A DNA stretch of 8,287 bases from an uncultured Eubacteriales bacterium (lineage in GTDB: Bacteria > Bacillota > Clostridia > Christensenellales > UBA1242), in NCBI GenBank assembly GCA_900556185.1, contig USNN01000042.1:1-8287 (forward strand), read 5' to 3'. Under the pieces are notes generated by a model. That model had not been told where the DNA came from. It searched no databases and saw only the letters and a program-made list of their open reading frames with translations. The position numbers and the translations under genes were made by a program. Position 1 is the stretch's first letter. Each line of letters begins with the position of its first letter. Positions 1 through 5,646 of this stretch are shown here, piece by piece.

Positions 1-204
1 TAAAATATTGTGCTTAACTTTCAACTTTGCTCTTATTATAATTTTAGTTATAATGTTTAGCAATATTGAAATTTCACTAACAACTTTTTTAACTCTCTCA
101 ACATTTATAAACAACTACCTTTCGGCAAGTTTTTTTGGGTGCGATTTTTTTATTAGCTATGCAAAACTTAAAACCAATTTATTGCAGTTTAATAAATATA
201 AAAT

Positions 205-233
205 TTTAAAATAATTGTCAAATTTTGTATAAA
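205..233 (+). promoter_or_regulatory. Candidate sigma-A promoter for the small Cys/Lys-rich gene
   Basis: TTTAAA (205-210, 4/6 to the -35 consensus) is followed after 17 bases by TATAAA (228-233, 5/6 to the -10). Transcription would start near 240, giving a leader of about 35 bases. The surroundings are very AT-rich, so chance matches are easy. A second, sporulation-type reading overlaps it (226-255), and the sequence alone cannot decide between them. Confidence 0.3.
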
Positions 234-255
234 TAACAAAAATCGTAGAATACTA
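226..255 (+). promoter_or_regulatory. Candidate forespore sigma-G-type promoter
   Basis: TGTATA (226-231) matches the Bacillus sigma-G -35 consensus TGMATA at 5/6. After exactly 17 bases, AATACTA (249-255) matches the -10 consensus CATWMTA at 6/7. Start would be near 262, just before the ribosome binding site at 264-269, leaving a very short leader. Both elements and the spacing agree, but the DNA is AT-rich and this is a hypothesis. It would fit a small basic protein made in the developing spore. Confidence 0.3.
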
Positions 256-275
256 AGAAAAAAAAGGAGAGTATT

Positions 276-449
276 ATGGAAAGAAAGAAAACCACTACAA
301 AAAATTGCTCGGCTTGTGGCTCAAGAAAAACCACTAACTGCGGTACACGAAAAACTACCAGCTGTGGAACTAGAAAGACCACAAAGACAGCAACTAAAGC
401 TTGTGCAAAATCAAGCACCGCTAGAAAGTCTACAAAAGCTTGTTCATAA
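276..449 (+). CDS. Small basic Cys/Thr/Lys-rich repeat protein, unknown function
   Basis: This 57-residue gene is not one I recognise. A strong AAGGAG (264-269) lies 6 bases before the ATG and a clear intrinsic terminator follows the TAA. The protein has 11 Lys, 5 Arg and one acidic residue, about 11 Thr, and six Cys at 11, 14, 22, 30, 43 and 56, so the later Cys spacings are 8, 8, 13 and 13. Residues 14-37 are three 8-residue repeats of the form C-G-[S/T]-R-K-T-T-x. Between the second and third repeats, seven codons encode identical residues although six of them differ in synonymous bases, which strongly supports real coding. There is no signal peptide or membrane segment. The composition recalls nucleic-acid-binding basic tails, and the cysteines (including CxxC at 11-14) could bind metal or form disulfides; both ideas are inference. 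It appears to be transcribed alone. Confidence 0.82.
   Translation: MERKKTTTKNCSACGSRKTTNCGTRKTTSCGTRKTTKTATKACAKSSTARKSTKACS
315..386 (+). repeat. Three degenerate 24-bp tandem repeats in the small gene
   Basis: Units run 315-338, 339-362 and 363-386, each encoding C-G-[S/T]-R-K-T-T plus one variable residue (N, S, K). The DNA has diverged mainly at synonymous positions while the peptide stayed constant, so this is an old coding repeat under protein-level constraint rather than a fresh duplication. Confidence 0.85.
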
Positions 450-452
450 CAC

Positions 453-495
453 AAAAACAGCACTAATAAAGTGCTGTTTTTACTTTATTTTTTTT
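453..495 (+). terminator. Intrinsic terminator after the small basic gene
   Basis: A perfect 11-bp inverted repeat (AAAAACAGCAC at 453-463, GTGCTGTTTTT at 471-481) with a 7-base loop is followed by a T-rich tract to 495. It begins 3 bases after the small gene's TAA and separates that gene from ychF. The A-rich left flank means it could also act weakly on the other strand. Confidence 0.9.
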
Positions 496-512
496 CAATA
501 TGGTTGTATAAT
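484..512 (+). promoter_or_regulatory. Candidate promoter of the ychF-prmA-rsmE-mtaB-HIT cluster
   Basis: A perfect -10, TATAAT (507-512), lies 17 bases after a poor -35, TTTATT (484-489, 3/6), which is part of the T tract of the preceding terminator. Transcription would start near 519 and leave a leader of about 26 bases before the ychF ATG, with the ribosome binding site TAGGAG inside it. It is the only -10 of this quality between the terminator and ychF. Confidence 0.5.
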
Positions 513-544
513 ATATACATTACTAGAATAATTAGGAGAACCAA

Positions 545-1126
545 ATGGAATTAGGAGTAGTAGGACTACCAAACGTAGGCAAAAGTACATTATTTAACGC
601 ATTAACAAACGCAGGAGCCGAAAGTGCAAACTATCCATTTTGCACAATAGAACCAAATGTAGGAATAGTAGACGTTCCAGACGAACGACTTACAAAACTA
701 GGCAAACTATATCACACTCAAAAAATCACCCCAGCATCACTTAAGTTTGTGGATATAGCGGGTCTTGTGAAAGGTGCCAGCAAAGGGGAAGGTCTTGGAA
801 ATAAATTTTTAGGGTCTATTCGTGAGTGCGATGCAATAGTTCACGTAGTAAGATGCTTTGAAGATGAAAACATAACTCACGTGAATGGAAAAATAAACCC
901 AAAATCTGATATAGAAACTATTAATACAGAACTTATTTTATCTGATATAGAATCACTTGAAAAACAACGACCAAGATACGATAAACTCGTTAAAGCCGGC
1001 GACAAGGAAGCAACATACCAATTATCAATTATAGATAAATTATTAGAAACACTTAACGCAGGAAATCTTGCTAAAACAATTCAATTTTCAGACGACGATG
1101 AGAAATTTGGGAAAAGCTTATGTTGA
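545..1126 (+). CDS. ychF: YchF N-terminal fragment (P-loop part of G domain)
   Basis: If the TGA is real, this 193-residue product is what would be made. It has the YchF P-loop GLPNVGKST (7-15), the conserved Y-P-F-C-T-I-E-P-N segment (30-38) and the Walker B-type D-I-A-G-L-V-K-G-A-S (70-79). It lacks the N-x-x-E base-recognition motif and the TGS domain. It should therefore bind nucleotide poorly and be nonfunctional in the known YchF role. The last ordinary residues before the stop (F-G-K-S-L-C) already deviate from the usual hydrophobic pattern at the Gly. Confidence 0.75.
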   Translation: MELGVVGLPNVGKSTLFNALTNAGAESANYPFCTIEPNVGIVDVPDERLTKLGKLYHTQKITPASLKFVDIAGLVKGASKGEGLGNKFLGSIRECDAIVHVVRCFEDENITHVNGKINPKSDIETINTELILSDIESLEKQRPRYDKLVKAGDKEATYQLSIIDKLLETLNAGNLAKTIQFSDDDEKFGKSLC

Positions 1127-1210
1127 AGAACAACCAAACCAGTTATATATGCTTGCAATATAGCAGAAGCAGATTTATCAATCGACTACGAAAATTTACC
1201 TAATGTTAAA

Positions 1211-1642
1211 ATGGTAAAAGAAATCGCAAAAGAAGACAATTCTGAAGTTTTGGTAATTAGTGCTAAAGTAGAACAAGAGTTAACCGAACTAGACCCAGAG
1301 TCTAGACAGATGTTTTTAGAAGATTTAGGGCTGAAAGAAAGTGGACTTTCTAAAATAATTAAACTAGGATACAAAATTCTTGGTCAAATCTCATTTTTAA
1401 CCGCTGGCGAAAAAGAAGTTAGAGCATGGACAATAAAGAAAGGAACTAAAGCCCCAGGTGCCGCAGGTAAAATCCATTCAGATTTTGAAAAGGGTTTCAT
1501 TAAGGCCGAAGTTGTAGACTATAAAGACTTATTAGATTTAGGCGGATTCAACGAAGCAAAGAACGCCGGAAAGGTAAGAGTTGAAGGTAAAGACTACGTT
1601 GTTCAAGACGGCGATGTAATGTTATTTAGATTCAATGTTTAG
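1211..1642 (+). CDS. ychF: YchF C-terminal fragment (end of G domain plus TGS)
   Basis: This 143-residue open segment from the first ATG after the TGA carries the helical end of the G domain and the TGS domain, with T-A-G-E-K-E-V-R-A-W, G-K-I-H-S-D-F-E-K-G-F-I and E-G-K-D-Y-V-V-Q-D-G-D motifs typical of YchF. No ribosome binding site precedes the ATG at 1211. The homologous frame is open back to 1127, so this ATG is very likely an internal Met (residue 223) of the full protein and not an independent start. Confidence 0.6.
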   Translation: MVKEIAKEDNSEVLVISAKVEQELTELDPESRQMFLEDLGLKESGLSKIIKLGYKILGQISFLTAGEKEVRAWTIKKGTKAPGAAGKIHSDFEKGFIKAEVVDYKDLLDLGGFNEAKNAGKVRVEGKDYVVQDGDVMLFRFNV

Positions 1643-1650
1643 GAGGAGTT

Positions 1651-2577
1651 ATGATTTTTAAAAAGGTAATTATAAAAACCACAACCGAAGGAGCCGACAT
1701 AGTTTCAGCAATATTACTTGAAAATGGTTGCACTGGCACCACAATAGTGGATAAGTCTGACGTTATAATCGCAGTAGCCGACCCAAAGTCTGCTTCTGAA
1801 CTTACAAGATTTTATCCTAAAAGTGTGCTTGTTGTAGGCGTTATTGAAAAGGACGATTCTACCGAGTGTTTAGAAAATATCAAAAAAGAATTAACAAACT
1901 TAAAAGAAAAATCTAAAAACCTAGGTGAACTTACACTTCGCACCGAAGACGTAAACAGCGAACACTGGACAGATATTTGGCAAGACTATTATAAAGCATA
2001 CATAGTGGGTAAAATTAAAATTTGTGGCACTTGGCAAAAACAAACACATTCACTATTTAAAATTCCAGTGCTACTAAACCCAGGTGCAGCATTCGGAACA
2101 GGGCAACACCCAACCACCGAACTTGTTATAATGGCAATGCAAAAATTGCATTTAAAAGACAAGACCATATTAGATATTGGTTGCGGGTCTGGTATTCTTG
2201 GGATATGCGCACTAAAGCTTGGTGCTAAAGAAGCAATTATGCTAGATATAGACGATGTTGCAATAGAGTCTGCAATATTAAACGCACAAACCAATAACGT
2301 GAAAGACAAAGCCACAATTTTAAAAAGAGATATAATTTATAAAGCAGATAAAAAACTTCACGCAGACATAATTTTTGTAAATATTAACAGCAAAACCAAT
2401 ATGGACTACGCCGAAAACATTAACAACAATATAAACGCCAACGGAATAGCCATATTGAGCGGAATTTTGCCTGAATACAGGGAAAAGATACGACACGCAT
2501 ATGAAATTAAAGGATTTGACGTTGTCAACGAATATACACTAGATAACTGGGTTACATACGTCATGAAAAAAAGATAA
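1651..2577 (+). CDS. prmA: Ribosomal protein L11 methyltransferase
   Basis: PrmA transfers methyl groups from S-adenosylmethionine to amino groups of ribosomal protein L11 in the cytosol. The 308-residue length fits the family. Residues 1-60 form the L11-recognition domain. The catalytic half carries N-P-G-A-A-F-G-T-G-Q-H-P-T-T (143-156), a PrmA signature, then the SAM-binding D-I-G-C-G-S-G-I-L-G (175-184) and an acidic D-I-D-D at 199-202 for the SAM ribose. The V-N-I-N at 243-246 sits where most PrmA proteins have A-N-I. The start follows AGGAGG (1641-1646) that overlaps the ychF stop region. The TAA shares its last base with the rsmE ATG, indicating coupled translation. In many Firmicutes dnaJ lies immediately upstream; here ychF does. 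Confidence 0.95.
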   Translation: MIFKKVIIKTTTEGADIVSAILLENGCTGTTIVDKSDVIIAVADPKSASELTRFYPKSVLVVGVIEKDDSTECLENIKKELTNLKEKSKNLGELTLRTEDVNSEHWTDIWQDYYKAYIVGKIKICGTWQKQTHSLFKIPVLLNPGAAFGTGQHPTTELVIMAMQKLHLKDKTILDIGCGSGILGICALKLGAKEAIMLDIDDVAIESAILNAQTNNVKDKATILKRDIIYKADKKLHADIIFVNINSKTNMDYAENINNNINANGIAILSGILPEYREKIRHAYEIKGFDVVNEYTLDNWVTYVMKKR

Positions 2578-3293
2578 TGAAACGATTTTATTTAACCAAC
2601 GACGAATTAAATAATAATGTAATAGAAGGCGACGAATATAACCACATTGTTAATGTTTTAAGAATGAACAAGGGCGATATATTTGTCGCCTTTAATGGTT
2701 TAGATGACGACTACACTTGTGAAATTGATGAAATTAAAAAGCATCAATTGTTTTTTCATATCATAAATAAAACAACAAACGAGAAAAATCCAACTAAAAA
2801 TATAACGTTGTTCCAAGCCTTGGCAAAAGGCGAGAAAATGGAACTTGTTGCACAAAAAGCGACTGAAATTGGAGTGAGTTACATAACCCCAATATATTCA
2901 GTTAATTGCGATGTTAAGCCAAACTCCACAAAGCCCGCGAGACTCGAAAAAATATTAGTCGGTGCTTGCAAACAATGTGGCAGAAGCAGACTTCCAATTG
3001 TAAATCCAATATGCCACTTAAAAGACATTATAAGTGACCTAGACAAGTTAGACCTAGTGTTATTTGCAAACGTCGTAGAAGGCGAAAACTTGCGGGTTAT
3101 AGACGTGTTGGCTAAACACAAAGACGCAAATAATATAGGCGTTATAATAGGTCCAGAAGGCGGTTTTTCACCCGAAGAAGTAGCCTTACTAAAAGAACAT
3201 TCTGTAAGCGTTTCGCTTGGCTCTAGAGTTCTTAGAACCGAAACCGCTGGCTTATATTTACTATCTATACTAAATGATTTTTATAGGAATTAA
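2577..3293 (+). CDS. rsmE: 16S rRNA (uracil1498-N3)-methyltransferase
   Basis: RsmE methylates N3 of U1498 in helix 44 of 16S rRNA, near the decoding site of the assembled 30S subunit. The 238-residue protein has an N-terminal PUA-like RNA-binding part (about 1-70) and a C-terminal SPOUT knotted domain. SPOUT/RsmE marks are A-x-A-K-G-E-K-M-E-L-V-x-Q-K-A-T-E-I-G (81-99), C-K-Q-C-G-R-S-R-L-P (131-140), I-G-P-E-G-G-F-S (191-198) and L-G-S-R-V-L-R-T-E-T-A (214-224), the last forming the SAM-binding knot. The ATG overlaps the prmA stop by one base (TAATG), so translation is probably coupled; its ribosome binding site must lie within the prmA end, where only a weak purine run is visible. mtaB follows after 3 bases. 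Confidence 0.95.
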   Translation: MKRFYLTNDELNNNVIEGDEYNHIVNVLRMNKGDIFVAFNGLDDDYTCEIDEIKKHQLFFHIINKTTNEKNPTKNITLFQALAKGEKMELVAQKATEIGVSYITPIYSVNCDVKPNSTKPARLEKILVGACKQCGRSRLPIVNPICHLKDIISDLDKLDLVLFANVVEGENLRVIDVLAKHKDANNIGVIIGPEGGFSPEEVALLKEHSVSVSLGSRVLRTETAGLYLLSILNDFYRN

Positions 3294-3296
3294 CAA

Positions 3297-4571
3297 ATGA
3301 AAAAAGTATGTATAATTACTCTTGGTTGCAAGGTCAACCAATATGAAAGCGACGCAATTTATTACGCACTAAAAAATAGTGGTTTTGCGGTTGTTACAAA
3401 ACTAACCGAAGCCGATTATTATATAATAAACAGTTGTGCTGTAACAAACGAAGCCGAGCATAAATCTAGAGAGTATATTTCAAAAATCTTAAAACTAAAT
3501 ATTAATGCTCTTATCTATGTGTGTGGCTGTTCAGCCGAAATTCACCCAGAAAAATTTTTAGATAAACCAAATGTAGAATTTTTAATTGGCACCGAAAATA
3601 AGTTAAAGGTTGTGGATGCAATAATTAATCACGAAAAAGGAAACCGCAAACTACCAATACAAAAAGTTTATGAAGACAGTTATATTGTTGAACCAACCAA
3701 AACAAGATGTGCAATAAAAATTCAAGACGGCTGTAACAATTTTTGTTCTTATTGCATTATTCCATACACACGTGGCAGAGAACGCAGTAGAACCATCGAA
3801 AGCATAGAAAAAGAAGTAGAAAGGTTATCCTCTAAAACCAAAGAAATCGTGTTAGTTGGCATTAATATCGCCGGCTACGGCAAAGACTTAACACCCAAAA
3901 GAACCTTAACCGATGTTGTAAATATTTTCAAAAATTACCCAAATTTAAGACTAAGATTAAGTTCATTTGAAATGGGAACAATTAACGACGACTTATTGGT
4001 CGCATTATCAAATATACCAAACTTCTGCCCGTTCTTTCATATATCTTTGCAGAGCGGAAGCGATAATGTCTTAAAAAAGATGAACCGTCACCACACCTTT
4101 TTAGATTACTATAACACCATAAATAAAATTTTAACTTATTTCCCTAACGCAGGTATAAGTACCGATATTATTGCAGGCTTTCCAACCGAAACAGATGAAG
4201 ATTTTAAAACTGAGTTGCAAAACTTAAATAAAATTACTTTTTGCAATATGCACATTTTCCCATATTCAAAAAGAGAAGGAACTGTAGCAAGTAAACTGCC
4301 ACAAATTAACGGAACAATTATAAAAAATAGGGCAAAAATTTTATTGGAGTTAGCAAAGAAAACCAGACAAGACTTTATACAAAGCCAAATAGGCAAAACC
4401 GAAGAAGTTTTAATTGAAGAAGTAAAATCTGGGTTTTTAACAGGGTTTACTAAAAACTATTTAAAAACTTATATTGCTCCAAACGACTCACTTAAATTAA
4501 ATAATGTTTATAAAATTAAAATTATCGCCCCTTATCTAGATGGCATAATGGGCGAAATACAAGGAGAATAA
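3297..4571 (+). CDS. mtaB: tRNA t6A37 methylthiotransferase MtaB (radical SAM)
   Basis: MtaB converts t6A to ms2t6A at position 37 of ANN-decoding tRNAs, using two iron-sulfur clusters. The 424 residues hold the full three-domain layout. The N-terminal UPF0004 domain begins L-G-C-K-V-N-Q-Y-E-S, and Cys 11, 47 and 78 are the expected ligands of the auxiliary cluster. The radical SAM domain has C-x3-C-x2-C at Cys 146, 150 and 153 within D-G-C-N-N-F-C-S-Y-C, followed by I-I-P-Y-T-R-G. The last 60 or so residues form a TRAM RNA-binding domain. C-K-V-N-Q-Y-E and the N-S-C-A-V-T-N-E-A motif favour MtaB over MiaB and RimO. It lies between rsmE and the HIT gene with gaps of 3 and 1 bases, as in a single operon of RNA-modifying enzymes. 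Confidence 0.94.
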   Translation: MKKVCIITLGCKVNQYESDAIYYALKNSGFAVVTKLTEADYYIINSCAVTNEAEHKSREYISKILKLNINALIYVCGCSAEIHPEKFLDKPNVEFLIGTENKLKVVDAIINHEKGNRKLPIQKVYEDSYIVEPTKTRCAIKIQDGCNNFCSYCIIPYTRGRERSRTIESIEKEVERLSSKTKEIVLVGINIAGYGKDLTPKRTLTDVVNIFKNYPNLRLRLSSFEMGTINDDLLVALSNIPNFCPFFHISLQSGSDNVLKKMNRHHTFLDYYNTINKILTYFPNAGISTDIIAGFPTETDEDFKTELQNLNKITFCNMHIFPYSKREGTVASKLPQINGTIIKNRAKILLELAKKTRQDFIQSQIGKTEEVLIEEVKSGFLTGFTKNYLKTYIAPNDSLKLNNVYKIKIIAPYLDGIMGEIQGE

Positions 4572-4572
4572 T

Positions 4573-4977
4573 ATGTGTGATTGCATTTTTTGTAAAATAG
4601 TAAAAGGCGAAATTCCAAACTACACAATTTATGAAGACTTTAACACTTTAGCATTTTTAGATATATCAAAAGATTATTACGGACATACACTAGTAATCCC
4701 TAAAAAGCACTACGCAAATATTTTTGATATTAACGAAACCACTTTAAACAATGTGTTAAAAACTGTTAAAAAGGTATCGACGCATTATAAAAACATAGGC
4801 TTTGAAGGAATAAACATTTTAAATAATAACGGCGAATGTGCTGGTCAATCAGTTCACCATTTTCACATTCACGTAATTCCAAGAAAACATAACGATGGTG
4901 AAAAGGTTTTAAACACAACCACCGAACACGAATACAATCTAGAAGAAATAAAAAATAAATTATTTTTAAAAAATTGA
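4573..4977 (+). CDS. HIT family protein (HINT-type nucleotide hydrolase)
   Basis: This is a 134-residue histidine-triad protein. The catalytic triad H-F-H-I-H-V-I is at 96-102 within S-V-H-H-F-H-I-H-V-I-P-R. The N-terminal C-I-F-C-K-I-V-K-G-E-I-P (4-15) is typical of bacterial HINT/Hit proteins and may supply zinc ligands with His 46. HINT enzymes hydrolyse AMP-lysine-like phosphoramidates and related aminoacyl-AMP by-products; the physiological substrate here is unknown. AAGGAG (4561-4566), inside the end of mtaB, is its ribosome binding site, and the ATG starts one base after the mtaB stop. This is the only gene in the window with a normal TGA stop, and those bases also lie in a TTGACA upstream of rpsU. 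The length already matches the family. Confidence 0.93.
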   Translation: MCDCIFCKIVKGEIPNYTIYEDFNTLAFLDISKDYYGHTLVIPKKHYANIFDINETTLNNVLKTVKKVSTHYKNIGFEGINILNNNGECAGQSVHHFHIHVIPRKHNDGEKVLNTTTEHEYNLEEIKNKLFLKN

Positions 4978-4987
4978 CACTGGTTTA

Positions 4988-5016
4988 TTGACTTTTTAAA
5001 TAGTTTTTGGTAAACT
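4988..5016 (+). promoter_or_regulatory. Promoter of rpsU
   Basis: TTGACT (4988-4993, 5/6) is followed after exactly 17 bases by TAAACT (5011-5016, 4/6), preceded by TG at 5008-5009, an extended -10. Transcription should start near 5023, leaving a leader of about 30 bases. A second -35-like TTGACA (4974-4979), containing the HIT stop codon, sits 14 bases upstream and could pair with TTAAAT (4996-5001, 16-base spacer) as a weaker start. The result is that rpsU can be expressed apart from the upstream operon. Confidence 0.75.
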
Positions 5017-5052
5017 AGCCGTGCTATCTAGCAAAAAGCGAGGTGAGGAAGA

Positions 5053-5235
5053 ATGTCAACAGTAAGAGTTGGTGAAAACGAATCTTTAGACAGCGCCATT
5101 AAGCGTTTCAAAAGAAAATGCCAAAAGGATGGCATTATCGGCGATATTCGTAAAAAAGAAGCCTACCTTAAACCAGGTGTAAGAAAAAAATTAAAATCTG
5201 AAGCCGCACAAAAAAGAAACCGTAAAGGTAACTAA
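5053..5235 (+). CDS. rpsU: 30S ribosomal protein S21
   Basis: S21 is a small basic protein of the 30S subunit platform, near the anti-Shine-Dalgarno end of 16S rRNA, and helps initiation. The 60-residue length and sequence fit well: V-R-V-G-E-N-E-S-L-D-S-A-I-K-R-F-K-R near the N-terminus, the K-K-E-A-Y-L-K-P stretch (residues 34-41), and a Lys/Arg-rich C-terminal tail. The start follows GAGG-TGAGGA (5040-5049). Its place directly after mtaB-HIT is the usual one in Clostridia. In many relatives a yqeY-like gene follows on the same strand; here a terminator and a convergent unit follow instead. Confidence 0.97.
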   Translation: MSTVRVGENESLDSAIKRFKRKCQKDGIIGDIRKKEAYLKPGVRKKLKSEAAQKRNRKGN

Positions 5236-5240
5236 AACAA

Positions 5241-5277
5241 AAAGGAATAGTTCAATTGAACTATTCCTTTGTTTATT
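5241..5277. terminator. Bidirectional intrinsic terminator between rpsU and the convergent unit
   Basis: Positions 5241-5270 form a perfect 30-base palindrome: left half AAAGGAATAGTTCAA and its exact complement, so the stem is about 13 bp around an AATT loop. On the plus strand it is followed by GTTTATT, and on the minus strand by TTGTTTTAG. Both tails are T-rich but broken by other bases. It lies 5 bases after the rpsU stop and about 30 bases after the stop of the minus-strand gene, so it can serve both transcripts. Confidence 0.88.
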
Positions 5278-5300
5278 CAATTAATTTTACCCTCACAAAA

Positions 5301-5636
5301 TTAATTAGCTTTTAATTTTTCAGATATTGCCTTATAATCTTTAGAAAGTTTAAAAATATACGACTGCTTTTGCTCCTCGTTTAATTCATCATAAACCGAG
5401 TGGTCTATAAGCCTTCCAATTGGGTCAGTACAATCAGGATTGTTCTTTATTATTTGAACAATCTTTTTTTCTAACTTAATTAAATCGTCTTCTTGATTGC
5501 GTTTAATAAAAACATACCTGTCGTTCGGGGTGGTGCGAATAGTACCACCTTTTTCTTCCTGCTCTTTGTTTAATTTCCTTTTTGCCTTGCTAGCAAGCTT
5601 TTTTAACAAGTCTTCTTGTTCTGTACCTTTAATCAT
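5301..5636 (-). CDS. Hypothetical small charged soluble protein
   Basis: I do not recognise this 111-residue protein. The start is well supported by AAAGGAG about 6 bases before the ATG on the minus strand, and that site overlaps the end of the upstream membrane gene (10-base gap), so the two are surely co-transcribed. It has no signal peptide or membrane segment. Residues 1-30 are a Lys/Glu-rich, probably helical or coiled segment; 31-45 hold a short hydrophobic strand (R-Y-V-F-I-K) that looks folded; 46-66 and 84-109 are predicted amphipathic helices (for example L-N-E-E-Q-K-Q-S-Y-I-F-K-L). One Cys (69) lies in N-P-D-C-T-D-P. A role alongside the membrane partner is plausible from context only. 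Confidence 0.8.
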   Translation of the reverse strand: MIKGTEQEDLLKKLASKAKRKLNKEQEEKGGTIRTTPNDRYVFIKRNQEDDLIKLEKKIVQIIKNNPDCTDPIGRLIDHSVYDELNEEQKQSYIFKLSKDYKAISEKLKAN

Positions 5637-5646
5637 AAAAACTCCT

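Larger units (their letters stand above)
545..1642 (+). pseudogene. ychF: ychF, translation-associated ATPase, interrupted by an in-frame TGA
   Basis: YchF (OLA1 in eukaryotes) is a conserved Obg-related P-loop protein that prefers ATP over GTP and binds ribosomes in the cytosol. The whole frame spans 365 residues plus the terminal TAG, the normal family length (about 363-366), with no net frame change. Codon 194 (1124-1126) is TGA. It falls inside the conserved L-x-L-L-T-x-K-P stretch, where this copy reads L-C-stop-R-T-T-K-P, so two Leu codons appear changed to stop and Arg. Everything downstream stays in frame and well conserved, including the NIAE base-recognition motif (205-208), SAKVEQEL (239-246) and the C-terminal TGS domain (about 283-363). 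The gene therefore looks either newly inactivated or affected by a local sequence error. Its start follows TAGGAG at 532-537, and prmA begins 8 bases after its TAG, so they should share a transcript. Confidence 0.8.

Noticed and set aside
1..114. Minus-strand open frame running off the left edge, hydrophobic near its middle
   Set aside because: It could be the 5' end of a membrane-protein gene, but its only possible start is TTG with a poorly spaced AAAGG, and the visible part is too short and low in complexity to support.
8..214. A 68-codon plus-strand open frame beginning with TTG
   Set aside because: It has no ribosome binding site, starts at a rare start codon at the window edge, and has a composition dictated by AT-rich DNA with no family pattern.
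218..463. Minus-strand frame of 81 codons rich in Val and Phe opposite the small Cys/Lys gene
   Set aside because: Its repeats mirror the plus-strand coding repeats, it has no ribosome binding site, and the plus-strand frame shows the synonymous-site pattern.
316..531. Plus-strand frame of 71 codons overlapping the small gene and running through its terminator
   Set aside because: It reads through an intrinsic terminator and the ychF promoter region, has no ribosome binding site, and does not preserve the repeat pattern.
1124..1126. TGA decoded as Trp (alternative code) or selenocysteine in ychF
   Set aside because: The intact genes use TGG for Trp and contain no internal TGA, the HIT gene ends properly in TGA, and the family has Leu at this place, so neither Trp nor selenocysteine would fit.
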